46,280 nt of DNA from an uncultured Lachnospiraceae bacterium. GTDB taxonomy: Bacteria > Bacillota > Clostridia > Lachnospirales > Lachnospiraceae. The stretch spans positions 1-46,280 of the forward strand of contig CANRDO010000025.1 of assembly GCA_947629385.1 (NCBI GenBank). The letters run 5' to 3'. Positions 31,921 to 40,134 of the stretch are shown one piece after another; positions within the stretch are counted from its first letter, which is position 1; each line of letters starts with the position of its first letter. Below the pieces are notes generated by a model that was given only the letters and a program-made list of their open reading frames with translations, was not told where the DNA came from and made no database searches. Position numbers and translations under genes: made by a program.

Positions 31921-32889
31921 ATGCCAAAGCCTTCTGTTTTGTATGTTATCATACCGTGTTACAACGAAGAGTCTGTTCTCCCGGTGACGGCTCCGGTATT
32001 TCTTGAGGTAATCCGCGGGATGATGGAGAAAGGACTGATCAGCGACAAAAGCCGTATCATGTTCGTAAATGACGGGAGCAAAGATCGTACGTGGGAAATT
32101 ATCTGCGATCTCGCGAAGCAGGACAGCCATTATATCGGAATTGCGCAGAGCCGGAACCGCGGTCATCAAAACGCGGTGCTGGCAGGATTGATGGAGGCAA
32201 AGGATCGCTGTGATATCACAATCTCGATCGACTGCGACGGACAGGATGATCCGAACGCGATGGAAGAGATGGTGATGCGCTATCATGAGGGCTATGATAT
32301 TGTCTACGGCGTGCGCAGCCGAAGAGATTCGGACAGCTTCTTCAAACGTTTCACGGCGGAATCCTTCTACCATCTTCTTTCCTGGATGGGAGTTGAGGTC
32401 GTGTTTAACCATGCGGATTACCGGCTTTTGTCAAACCGGGTGTTGAATGAACTGCAGGGATTCCGCGAGGTGAATATTTATCTGCGCGGTATGATTCCGC
32501 TGATAGGCTTCCGCAGCACAGAGGTGGCTTACGAGCGCCATGAGCGTATTGCCGGAAAAAGCCATTATCCTCTGAAGAAAATGCTTGGTCTGGCGTTTGA
32601 CGGGATTACCAGCCTGAGCATCAAGCCGATCCGGATGATCGCGACGCTCGGCGTACTGGTATCCTGTCTGAGTGTTGTGCTGATCATTTGGAGTGTCATA
32701 CAGTTTTTTATCGGAAATACTGTGCCGGGATGGGCAAGCCTCTGTGCGATCGTATGCATGATCGGAGGAATCCAGCTGATCAGTCTTGGCGTGATCGGAG
32801 AGTATATCGGAAAGATCTATCTTGAGACGAAAGCACGTCCGCGCTATATCATCAGTGAGAGGACGCAGGAGCAGGAGACGGAGCCTTAA
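31921..32889 (+). CDS. GtrB/DPM1-like family 2 glycosyltransferase, membrane-anchored
   Basis: A 322-residue protein: GT-A fold with LYVIIPCYNEESVLP, FVNDGSKDRTWEII and the D-x-D-type ISIDCDGQDDP motif. Two C-terminal membrane helices follow (IRMIATLGVLVSCLSVVLIIWSVIQFF and SLCAIVCMIGGIQLISLGVIGEYIGKIY). Relatives move glucose or another sugar from UDP-sugar to undecaprenyl phosphate for wall or lipid decoration. The ATG at 31921 has AAGGAG seven bases upstream and is preferred over an in-frame TTG at 31894. It ends only six bases from the convergent germination gene. Confidence 0.88.
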   Translation: MPKPSVLYVIIPCYNEESVLPVTAPVFLEVIRGMMEKGLISDKSRIMFVNDGSKDRTWEIICDLAKQDSHYIGIAQSRNRGHQNAVLAGLMEAKDRCDITISIDCDGQDDPNAMEEMVMRYHEGYDIVYGVRSRRDSDSFFKRFTAESFYHLLSWMGVEVVFNHADYRLLSNRVLNELQGFREVNIYLRGMIPLIGFRSTEVAYERHERIAGKSHYPLKKMLGLAFDGITSLSIKPIRMIATLGVLVSCLSVVLIIWSVIQFFIGNTVPGWASLCAIVCMIGGIQLISLGVIGEYIGKIYLETKARPRYIISERTQEQETEP

Positions 32890-32895
32890 AATATT

Positions 32896-34257
32896 TCAGG
32901 GCAGTCTTACGTCCAGATAGCTTTTGCCGGTGAGCGTGCGGTTTGTGCACAGCAGCACCAGAAGAAACAGAACGCCTGCGATAAAACCGGGAAGTTCGAA
33001 TGCTGCCGTCAGGATCAGCAGGATGATCCGCATGAATTTCAGGGCGTATCCGAGCTCAAAGTTCGGCTCCGTGTAGTTGGCGATCGCCACGAATGCCATG
33101 TAGAGCATGACTTCCGCGTTGAACCAGCCGGATTTGACAGCAAACTCTCCGAGCACGAGGCCTGCGAAAATGCTGAGTGGAGTACTGAGCATATTTGGCG
33201 TGTTAAGCGCCGCCAGCCGGAGTCCGTCGATCGCGATCTCCAGGATCAGAAACTGATAGATGAGCGGGAGGTTGACGATATCCTTGACGGCGACGAAATC
33301 AAGCGCTGCCGGGATCCACTGCGGGTGATCCATGAGAAGCAGGAATACAGGGGTCAGGAAGACCGTCATAAACAGGATGATCACCCGGGAAAGCTTCAGA
33401 TAGAGAGAAGTCCACGCCGGGAAATAATAGTCGTTTGCCTCTTCGATCATATCAAATATGGAGGTGGGAAGGATCATTGCGGATGGAGAGTTGTCGACGA
33501 GGATCGCGATCTTGCCTTCCATGAGACATGCGGCCGTGGTGTCCGGGCGCTCGGTAAATTTGAACTTGGGAAACGGATTATACCATTTTGTCCCGATCAG
33601 AGCTTCCGCCAGACTCTGCTGGTTCATGCACAGGGCAGGGACTTTGATTGCTTTGATCCGCTCCCGCAGCCTGATGAGCATTTCGGGATCTGCCAGATTG
33701 CTCATATAGCTCAGTACCACGTCGGAACGAGAGGAATCCCCCACTTCTAGCATTTCCATGACAAGATGCGGATCGCGGATCCTGCGCCGGATCAGCGCGG
33801 TGTCAAATACAACCGTCTCCACAAAGCCGTCCTTAGAGCCGCGCAGAGATTTGTCTTTTTCCGGCTCATCGACATTTCTTGCAGGGTAGGCCCTGCAGTC
33901 GATCGTGATCCCGGCCTCGTAGCCATCGATGAATAGCACCGGAACTCCGGACAGGATGTTCCGCAGGAGCTGGTCATAGTCCCCAAGGATGTCAACCTCA
34001 GCATAGGGGATCTGACCCTGGGAAAAACCAGTGGCATCCTGCGGCATGTCGCTGTCCTTGATCTTCAGAAATGAGTCCATGATCTTGAACATCACTTCGT
34101 CCTTCATCATGCCGTCTATAAAATAGATCGAGCAGTCTCTGCCTCCGATCTTTAAGTCGCGCTGAATCAGGTCAAAGCTCTCCTGAATCGGGAGAAGCCG
34201 GCTCATATTCTGTCTGTTGTCCCGGATACCGGCGCAGACCTTCTGGGTAGCTTCCAT
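32896..34257 (-). CDS. GerA-family spore germination protein (SpoVAF/GerKA-like)
   Basis: A 453-residue germination protein with a soluble N-terminal half and about five C-terminal membrane segments (IILFMTVFLTPVFLLL, LPLIYQFLILEIAIDGLRLAALNTPN and others). The segment CSIYFIDGMMKDEVMFKIMDSFLKI and RPDTTAACLMEGKIAILVDNSPSAMILP are typical of GerA/SpoVAF proteins of the spore inner membrane. The absence of gerB and gerC genes nearby argues for SpoVAF-like over a full germinant receptor. GGAGGG lies eight bases before the ATG. A forespore-type promoter lies upstream, fitting expression in the developing spore. Length is slightly below SpoVAF. Confidence 0.85.
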   Translation of the reverse strand: MEATQKVCAGIRDNRQNMSRLLPIQESFDLIQRDLKIGGRDCSIYFIDGMMKDEVMFKIMDSFLKIKDSDMPQDATGFSQGQIPYAEVDILGDYDQLLRNILSGVPVLFIDGYEAGITIDCRAYPARNVDEPEKDKSLRGSKDGFVETVVFDTALIRRRIRDPHLVMEMLEVGDSSRSDVVLSYMSNLADPEMLIRLRERIKAIKVPALCMNQQSLAEALIGTKWYNPFPKFKFTERPDTTAACLMEGKIAILVDNSPSAMILPTSIFDMIEEANDYYFPAWTSLYLKLSRVIILFMTVFLTPVFLLLMDHPQWIPAALDFVAVKDIVNLPLIYQFLILEIAIDGLRLAALNTPNMLSTPLSIFAGLVLGEFAVKSGWFNAEVMLYMAFVAIANYTEPNFELGYALKFMRIILLILTAAFELPGFIAGVLFLLVLLCTNRTLTGKSYLDVRLP

Positions 34258-34290
34258 AAAACATGCCCTCCGTAATTTGAACTGTGGGCA

Positions 34291-34321
34291 TAGAATGCCC
34301 GGAAAGCATAAGTTTTATGCA
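34291..34321 (-). promoter_or_regulatory. Sigma-F/sigma-G-type (forespore) promoter for the GerA-family gene
   Basis: On the minus strand: TGCATA (34321-34316), 18-bp spacer, CATTCTA (34297-34291). This matches the sigma-G pattern TGMATA / CATACTA with one mismatch. In sigma-F form it reads GCATA-N15-GGGCATTCTA, also one mismatch. It is about 34 bp from the start codon. Found by eye. Confidence 0.55.
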
Positions 34322-34357
34322 TGGAAGGCTGCCAGGCGATCCTTTGTCGCCGGTGGA

Positions 34358-35995
34358 TCAGGCTTCTCCGTTGGCCACAACCGGAGTAGGGCGGCGCGAG
34401 TCAAAGACCTGCGAGGCGAGGAACATATCGTCGATCACGGTCGTCTCGCCCAGGCTGGACTGATAGAGCATGTAGCCGTCCAGATCGATGCGGCCCTGGC
34501 GCACGTAATTGCTGCGAATCTGCACCCAGTATGGCTGCGAGCCGTCTACATTGCAGAAGAAATTGTAGCCGGCGCTCTTGAAATACTGATATTTCTCATT
34601 GTCGCTGCTGTAATCCTCCCAGTTGCCGATGTCGTTGCCGTGCGCGAAGATGATCGTGTCCACCGGACCGACGATATTCTGCACGTTATTGACCCATTTC
34701 TCATTGTCGACGCGAAGCTCGTCCACGGTCTTGTTTGTGACGCTCAAATGACCCCAGGTGTGGCTTGCGAATTCCCAGCCGTCCTGTTTGAGCGCTTCGG
34801 CGATCCTCGTGGCCTCGGCGATCTCGGTCTGACGGTTAAAATCCGGATGCTGAGAGAGCCATTCGCTCTGGTCGGACATCAGATTTTCCCGCAATTCATA
34901 GTCGGCGTCGGTGCGGTAGCCGAAAACGCCGTTGTAGCCGGTCAGCGCAATCAGGCCGCGCGCGCCCTTGTAGGCCCCGTCCGGATGCGCGTCCAGAAAG
35001 CTGTTCAGACGCGGGACGACATCGTAATCCCCAATGTGCTCCACGCCGTCTGAGGTCACGTAATGGCATTTTACGTCTCCGTTCTCATCCAGGACCAACT
35101 TGTCCGGATAGCCGGCAGCCTCATAGGAGTGATAGTAGCTCAGATCATCCACAGAGAGCACGACCGGCTTTTTGTCCGGCGGGAGCAGCAGATTTGTATT
35201 TGGCGTAAACGTCACGTTGCCGTTCTCATCCACAGATTGTACGACGAGATCCCGCAGACGCACGAAGACGTAGCCGTTGTCGTACATGGTTTGTGTGATC
35301 TTGTCAAATTCTTCCACAGTCGTCATCCAGGCGTTCATGCCGTCCACCGCGCCCTGGCCGAGCACTTCCACATTGAATGCCCGATCCGTGTCGTTGATCA
35401 GAGAGTGGTAGAAGATATGCGGCACCGTCGTCACATCGACCGCCACACAGGCATTTTTGGATTTCCCGATGTCGGCGATCGCGGCTGTGATCTCCGCGCT
35501 TGACTCATAAGATGGTATACTCTGCAGATACGAGATCGCCCCGTCGTAATCGTAGCCTGCCGCGAGAAGGCGCGCTTCCTCAAGTGCGGAAGCAACCTCT
35601 GCGGCACTGAGAGGCGCCTCCGTAACGGCCGTGGTCTCCGTCTGCATCGGTTCTGTCTGCACTTCCGTCTCAGTTGCCGGTTCGACGACGATATGCTCTG
35701 TCTGGGGAGGCTGTGTCAGACCTCCTCCACTTCCGAATAGGAAACTTCTGCCTTCCGGCAGCGCCCAGAGCGCGACGACCACCGCTGCGGCAGCCGCCGC
35801 GAGAAGAAGCGTGATAAAAGCGGCCTTCTGAATGGCTACGTTCCGCCTGCGCTTTTGTCTTCTGAGTCTGCGCTGCTCCTCCAGCTGACGATCGGCCTCT
35901 TCATAGTCAAATTCCTGATCGTAAGCCGCAGCTTCGTCCGGCTCCTGCCCGTAATTTTCATTCAATTCCTGCTTGTTCGCTTCGTTTTCATCCAT
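34358..35995 (-). CDS. Membrane-anchored polysaccharide-deacetylase-like protein
   Basis: A 545-residue protein: acidic then basic cytoplasmic N-terminus (RRLRRQKRRRN), one membrane helix (AAFITLLLAAAAAAVVVALWAL), a Thr/Glu-rich linker, then a large outer domain. The domain has deacetylase-like landmarks: VVLSVDDLSYYHSYEAAG in the place of TFDDG, and WEFASHTWGHLSV, an H-x3-H metal motif. The catalytic pattern is divergent, so activity on sugar N-acetyl groups is likely but unproven. The start at 35995 has AAGGAG eight bases upstream; the longer frame upstream is an artefact. It is divergent from the NlpC/P60-like gene. A second deacetylase lies at 38095. Confidence 0.78.
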   Translation of the reverse strand: MDENEANKQELNENYGQEPDEAAAYDQEFDYEEADRQLEEQRRLRRQKRRRNVAIQKAAFITLLLAAAAAAVVVALWALPEGRSFLFGSGGGLTQPPQTEHIVVEPATETEVQTEPMQTETTAVTEAPLSAAEVASALEEARLLAAGYDYDGAISYLQSIPSYESSAEITAAIADIGKSKNACVAVDVTTVPHIFYHSLINDTDRAFNVEVLGQGAVDGMNAWMTTVEEFDKITQTMYDNGYVFVRLRDLVVQSVDENGNVTFTPNTNLLLPPDKKPVVLSVDDLSYYHSYEAAGYPDKLVLDENGDVKCHYVTSDGVEHIGDYDVVPRLNSFLDAHPDGAYKGARGLIALTGYNGVFGYRTDADYELRENLMSDQSEWLSQHPDFNRQTEIAEATRIAEALKQDGWEFASHTWGHLSVTNKTVDELRVDNEKWVNNVQNIVGPVDTIIFAHGNDIGNWEDYSSDNEKYQYFKSAGYNFFCNVDGSQPYWVQIRSNYVRQGRIDLDGYMLYQSSLGETTVIDDMFLASQVFDSRRPTPVVANGEA

Positions 35996-36017
35996 CTTTC
36001 GTACTCCTTTATTAATA

Positions 36018-36046
36018 TTTATATTTCCCCCGAATTTACCTGTTAA
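36018..36046 (-). promoter_or_regulatory. Promoter for the deacetylase-like gene
   Basis: On the minus strand: TTAACA (36046-36041), 17-bp spacer, TATAAA (36023-36018), with only about 16 bp between the -10 end and AAGGAG-containing leader before the start at 35995. Confidence 0.55.
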
Positions 36047-36121
36047 CAGTCTATCACAGATAGAAAGATGTGGCAAATCATTTCTCGAAAGAGAGGTGTA
36101 AGAACATGAAACAGGTATTTG

Positions 36122-36150
36122 TTGACAGGGCAGGATAATACGATTAAGAT
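36122..36150 (+). promoter_or_regulatory. Promoter for the NlpC/P60-like gene
   Basis: Perfect TTGACA (36122-36127), 17-bp spacer, TAAGAT (36145-36150), 30 bp before the ATG at 36180. It has the same -35/-10 pair as the hisZ promoter. Confidence 0.7.
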
Positions 36151-36179
36151 GTATCATATAAGCGAAAGGAGCCTGTTCT

Positions 36180-37274
36180 ATGAAAAAGCACAGAGGACGA
36201 TATATACCGGAAACATTTTTCCTGGTTCTTTTGATCCTGTTTGTATCCACGCTGCATTCCCAGGCCGCGTCGTTTTCAAAGAAAGCGCCGGAGCCGAAGA
36301 TACGGTTCAGCGGAAACAATCTTGTAATCAGCTGGAAGAAGCGATCCGATCTGACCGGCTATGAAGTATACAGGTGTAGCGAAAAAGGAAAAAATCGCAA
36401 GCTGGTCAAAACAACAAGCGCGCGCAAGGCTACGATCAAAAATCTAAAGGCCGGCAAAACTTATTATTACCAGGTTCGAGGATATCGCCGGAAGAACAAT
36501 AAGACAAAATATACGAAATACAGCAAGGTGCTCAAGGTCCAGGTGTATCGGAAATCGACCCTCAAGGAGCTGCTTTTGACGGCGCTGCAGCCGGTCGGAA
36601 GTACGATGTATGTCTGGGGCGGAGGATGGAACGAGGCCGACACAGGGGCTGGAACAGAGGCGAGGACGATCGGCGTCAGCAGACAGTGGAAGGCTTTTTT
36701 TGAGAAGCAGAACAGCGGCTACAACTATCTGAATACAAAATATCAGATCCACAACGGTCTGGACTGTTCCGGCTACATAGGATGGTGTATCTATAACATA
36801 ATGGAGACCAAAAACGGCAAGACCGGATACGTGATGCTGGCGCAGCAGATGGCGCAGAATTTTGCGATGCGCGGCTGGGGGACTTACACGTCGGCAGGCA
36901 AGGTGAGAGACTACCATGCCGGCGATATCATGAGTACCTCCTCCGGACACGTCTGGATGGTCGTCGGAAAGTGCAACGACGGCAGTGTGGTGCTCGTGCA
37001 CGCCAGCCCGCCCGGAGTGCAGCTTGCAGGGACCCCGACGCCTGGCGGAAAGACGGAGAGCAAGGCGGTTGAGCTCGCCCGGAAATATATGAAAAAATAT
37101 TATCCGGAATGGTACGGAAAATTCCCGAATTGTGCGAAAGGATATTCCTATCTGACCGATTACAGCCAGATGAGCTGGGATGTATCCGGGAATGTGGTCA
37201 TGTCCGATCCGGATCATTACAGGAACAAGGCTGCGGGGCAGATCCTGAAGGATCTGTTTCGAAAATCTTCTTGA
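36180..37274 (+). CDS. Secreted fibronectin type III plus NlpC/P60-like protein
   Basis: A 364-residue exported protein. Signal peptide to about residue 30 (FFLVLLILFVSTLHSQA). A fibronectin type III domain at about 38-125 (LVISWKKRSDLTGYEVYRCSEKG...LKAGKTYYYQVRGYRRKN). A C-terminal cysteine-peptidase-like domain with LDCSGYIGWCIYNI (catalytic Cys in the typical D-C-S-G) and GHVWMVVGKCNDGSVVLVHASP (catalytic His). NlpC/P60 enzymes cleave peptidoglycan stem peptides. AAAGGAG precedes the ATG. It is flanked by two deacetylase-type wall enzymes. Confidence 0.85.
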   Translation: MKKHRGRYIPETFFLVLLILFVSTLHSQAASFSKKAPEPKIRFSGNNLVISWKKRSDLTGYEVYRCSEKGKNRKLVKTTSARKATIKNLKAGKTYYYQVRGYRRKNNKTKYTKYSKVLKVQVYRKSTLKELLLTALQPVGSTMYVWGGGWNEADTGAGTEARTIGVSRQWKAFFEKQNSGYNYLNTKYQIHNGLDCSGYIGWCIYNIMETKNGKTGYVMLAQQMAQNFAMRGWGTYTSAGKVRDYHAGDIMSTSSGHVWMVVGKCNDGSVVLVHASPPGVQLAGTPTPGGKTESKAVELARKYMKKYYPEWYGKFPNCAKGYSYLTDYSQMSWDVSGNVVMSDPDHYRNKAAGQILKDLFRKSS

Positions 37275-37299
37275 AGTTTTCAGACATATTGTGTATGAT
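37271..37299 (+). promoter_or_regulatory. Promoter for the PRTase-like gene
   Basis: TTGAAG (37271-37276, overlapping the previous stop codon), 17-bp spacer, TATGAT (37294-37299). The leader is about 65 nt. Confidence 0.55.
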
Positions 37300-37370
37300 A
37301 GAAGCATCAATTGGAAAAATCAGGTTCGCACCGGTCTTGTGTGCAAGTATAAAAATCGGAGGTATCTTTT

Positions 37371-38012
37371 ATGGAAAGCAGAGCGACAAAGATTCATTCA
37401 CAGGTTAACCAAAATGCAATCATCCGCGTGATACCGGGACATTTTGCGACCAACCATTCTCATATCAATTACTATGTGGATATGACGATCATGAAGTCGA
37501 GGAAGAGCGAGGCGGCCGCCGCCGCATCCGTGCTTGCGAGAAAGTACACCACGAGCACTTATGTCGATACGATCATCTGTATGGACGGCTGTGAGGTGAT
37601 TGGTGCGTACCTTGCGGATGAGCTGACGGCTTCCGGTATCATGTCGCTGAACCAGCATCAGACGATGTACATTGTCACACCGGAGATGAATCCGGGCGGA
37701 CAGTTGATCTTCCGGGACAATATGCAGATGATGGTCGATGGCAAGCACTGCATCCTGCTTCTCGCGTCGGCGACGACAGGCCGTACGATTGCCCGGGCGA
37801 TCGAGTGCGTGCAGTATTACGGCGGCATTGTGGACGGCGTTTCCGCGATCTTCAGCGCGAGCGACTGCGTGCAAGGCATCGAGATCAATTATATTTTCGG
37901 CGGCGCGGATCTGCCGGGATACAAGACCTACGAGGCGACGAACTGTCCGATGTGCGCGCACAAGGAGAAGATCGACGCCATCGTAAACAGCTTTGGTTAT
38001 TCCAAGCTGTAA
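37371..38012 (+). CDS. Phosphoribosyltransferase-like protein (orotate PRTase-related, degenerate)
   Basis: A 213-residue cytoplasmic protein with a type I PRTase look: YVDTIICMDGCEVIGAYLADEL and the loop CILLLASATTGRTIARAIECVQYYGGIVDGVSAIF. In true PRTases the strand before TTG carries two acidic residues (VDD or similar) that hold PRPP-bound Mg2+. Here it reads LLASATTG, so PRPP chemistry is doubtful. A C-terminal C-P-M-C pair (NCPMCAHKEKID) could bind metal. It might be a regulatory or sensor relative of PyrE. It has its own promoter and a GGAGG site. Function not established. Confidence 0.65.
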   Translation: MESRATKIHSQVNQNAIIRVIPGHFATNHSHINYYVDMTIMKSRKSEAAAAASVLARKYTTSTYVDTIICMDGCEVIGAYLADELTASGIMSLNQHQTMYIVTPEMNPGGQLIFRDNMQMMVDGKHCILLLASATTGRTIARAIECVQYYGGIVDGVSAIFSASDCVQGIEINYIFGGADLPGYKTYEATNCPMCAHKEKIDAIVNSFGYSKL

Positions 38013-38046
38013 GGCATGGTATATTATCTGATCGGAAAATTACGGG

Positions 38047-38084
38047 ATTGAGAATAATAAGAATGATTGAGAATAGTAAGAATG
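38047..38084 (+). repeat. 19-bp tandem duplication upstream of the secreted deacetylase
   Basis: Two adjacent 19-bp copies (38047-38065 and 38066-38084) differ by one base. They end about ten bases before the ATG at 38095, replacing the usual ribosome-binding region. Confidence 0.7.
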
Positions 38085-38094
38085 TGTGTGGGAA

Positions 38095-39432
38095 ATGAGT
38101 AAGATAAAGAAGAATTTATTTGCGATCATCATATGCGCTGCGTTTCTCTGGCTTCCGCTGTCTGCGCACGCGAAGGTAACCACGCTGAAAAGCACGTCGC
38201 TGAAAAATGTGACGAAAGCGGAAAGCGTGGAGGGAGAATGGATACGGAAGGGAAAGAGACTCCGTTTCCGCACGCTGGACGGAACATACGAAAAAAATAA
38301 ATGGTTTAAGGTGAACGATAAGATTTTTTACGCGGATGCCAAAGGATATCGTGTAAAAGGCTGGGTAAAATACCGGGATCATCTTTACTATTTGAATTCT
38401 AAGGGAGTCCTGCAGACCGGATGGCTTGAAAAGGGCAAAAAGCTTTATTATCTCCGAGAGAATGGGCGAGCAGCTGTCGGACTTTACTCTGTCGGGGAAA
38501 ACAGCTACTATTTCAACCGAAAGACAGGTGCGGCAACTGCCGGCTGGGTTCAGATCGCGAAGAAAACTTATTTCTTCTCCAGGAAGAACTTTTGCATGAA
38601 GAAAAGCGCCTGGATCAAGACAAACGGGAAATATTATTATGTCGATAAGAATGGCTGCAAATGTGACGAGGGATGGATAAAGGTCAAAGGAAAAAAGTAT
38701 TATCTGGACTCCGACGGCGCGAGAGTGACGGGGGAGCAGTATATCGGTGAAAAAGGTTATTATTTCACCAAGGAGGGCGTCTATGATCCCTCCGTCAAGG
38801 TGAAAGCGGAGATCGATCCGAAGAAGCCGATGGTTGCGTTGACCTTCGACGACGGACCCGGCCGATATACGGACAGGCTTCTCAACTGCCTGAAGAAGAA
38901 TAATGCGAAGGCAACGTTTTTCATGGTCGGCTCCAGCGTGCCGAATTATAAGGCGACGGTTAAGAAAATGGCGGATATGGGCTGTGAGCTGGGCGCTCAT
39001 TCCTACAGTCATGCTGCGTTCAGCGGCTTATCGAACTCTTCGATCGCGTCGGAGGTGTCCAGAACGGTCAATAACATCAAGGCCGCGGCCGGAAAAGGGC
39101 CGACGCTGTTCCGGCTTCCATATGGGGACGGCTGTTCAAACAGCAGGGTACTTTCGGCATTGGGGTATCCGTCCATCTATTGGTCGATCGACACGAGGGA
39201 CTGGGCGAATACGGGAAATCCGACTCATACGGTCAATGAGGTTCTGAATCATGTGCGAAGCGGGGATATCGTACTGATGCACGATATTCATTATTCGACG
39301 ATCGTAGCCGCGGAGCAGATCATTCCGGCGCTGAAAAAGAGAGGATATCAGCTTGTGACAGTGAGCCAGCTCGCGAAGTACAAAGGAAAGACGACGCTTC
39401 GCACGGGAAAGACATACTATAATTTCAGATAG
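38095..39432 (+). CDS. Secreted polysaccharide deacetylase with cell-wall-binding repeats
   Basis: A 445-residue exported protein. Signal peptide (KNLFAIIICAAFLWLPLSAHA). About eight choline-binding-type repeats of 20 residues follow (GWVKYRDHLYYLNSKGVLQTGW, GWIKVKGKKYYLDSDGARVTG), anchoring it to the wall. A NodB domain from about 245 has motif 1 VALTFDDGPG, motif 2 GAHSYSHAAF (H-x3-H), motif 3 RLPYGDGCSN, motif 4 WSIDTRDWAN and motif 5 IVLMHDIH. All catalytic residues are present, so it should deacetylate peptidoglycan GlcNAc or a related polymer. An in-frame GTG at 38086 adds three residues. The ribosome binding site is weak and the 19-bp duplication lies just upstream. Confidence 0.92.
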   Translation: MSKIKKNLFAIIICAAFLWLPLSAHAKVTTLKSTSLKNVTKAESVEGEWIRKGKRLRFRTLDGTYEKNKWFKVNDKIFYADAKGYRVKGWVKYRDHLYYLNSKGVLQTGWLEKGKKLYYLRENGRAAVGLYSVGENSYYFNRKTGAATAGWVQIAKKTYFFSRKNFCMKKSAWIKTNGKYYYVDKNGCKCDEGWIKVKGKKYYLDSDGARVTGEQYIGEKGYYFTKEGVYDPSVKVKAEIDPKKPMVALTFDDGPGRYTDRLLNCLKKNNAKATFFMVGSSVPNYKATVKKMADMGCELGAHSYSHAAFSGLSNSSIASEVSRTVNNIKAAAGKGPTLFRLPYGDGCSNSRVLSALGYPSIYWSIDTRDWANTGNPTHTVNEVLNHVRSGDIVLMHDIHYSTIVAAEQIIPALKKRGYQLVTVSQLAKYKGKTTLRTGKTYYNFR

Positions 39433-39446
39433 GATACGAAAAGACA

Positions 39447-39479
39447 GGGATGCCGTAAGAATGCGGCGTCCCGTATTTT
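39447..39479 (+). terminator. Terminator after the deacetylase gene
   Basis: GGGATGCCG (39447-39455) pairs with CGGCGTCCC (39464-39472; one G-T pair) around an 8-nt loop, followed by the short GTATTTT tail. It isolates the deacetylase from hisH. Confidence 0.65.
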
Positions 39480-39500
39480 CGTCAATCCGGATCGAAAGGA

Positions 39501-40118
39501 ATGGCGGATATGGTTGCGATCATCGATTATGACGCGGGTAATCTGAAAAGTGTAGAGAAAGCGTTTGCTTATCTCGGGGAGGACGCAAAGATCACGAGGG
39601 ATCGGGATGATATTCTGTCCGCGGACAGGATCGTTCTGCCGGGCGTGGGCGCCTTTGGCGACGCGATGGACAAGCTTCGGCAGTATCAACTGATTCCGGT
39701 GATCCATGAGGCGGTGGAGAGAGAAATCCCATTTCTGGGGATCTGTCTTGGACTGCAGCTCTTGTTCGAGTCGAGTGAAGAGTCTCCTGGCGTGGAGGGA
39801 CTTGGTTTGTGTAAGGGTAAGATCGTGCGCATTCCAGGGACGCAGGGTCTGAAGATCCCGCATATGGGCTGGAACTCTTTGCAGTACGATCATCCGGGCA
39901 GGTTGTTTGCAGGAATTCCGGAGGGATCTTATGTGTATTTCGTGCATTCCTATTATCTGCAGGCGCAGGATGAGGAGATTGTGAAGGCGTCCACGCAGTA
40001 TGCGGCGCATATCCATGCGTCCGTTGAGCAGGGTAATGTGTTCGCCTGTCAGTTCCACCCGGAGAAGAGCGGGGACGTCGGGCTGGCGATCCTGCGGAAT
40101 TTTATCGGGATATCATAG
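39501..40118 (+). CDS. hisH: Imidazole glycerol phosphate synthase glutaminase subunit HisH
   Basis: HisH supplies ammonia from glutamine to HisF. The 205-residue class I amidotransferase has the nucleophile cysteine in FLGICLGLQLLFESS. The catalytic His/Glu pair is in FACQFHPEKSGDVG and the oxyanion strand is VLPGVGAFGDAM. The AAAGGA site is four bases before the ATG. It lies 13 kb from the hisZ-hisIE operon and forms a second block with hisF, 16 bp downstream. Confidence 0.96.
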   Translation: MADMVAIIDYDAGNLKSVEKAFAYLGEDAKITRDRDDILSADRIVLPGVGAFGDAMDKLRQYQLIPVIHEAVEREIPFLGICLGLQLLFESSEESPGVEGLGLCKGKIVRIPGTQGLKIPHMGWNSLQYDHPGRLFAGIPEGSYVYFVHSYYLQAQDEEIVKASTQYAAHIHASVEQGNVFACQFHPEKSGDVGLAILRNFIGIS

Positions 40119-40134
40119 TTGAGGAGTCAAGGAT

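Noticed and set aside
34258..34357. Terminator between the deacetylase-like gene and the germination gene
   Set aside because: GGGCAT/TGCCC and GCATAA/TTATGC hairpins exist but lack a T run on the minus strand. They overlap the forespore-type promoter elements.
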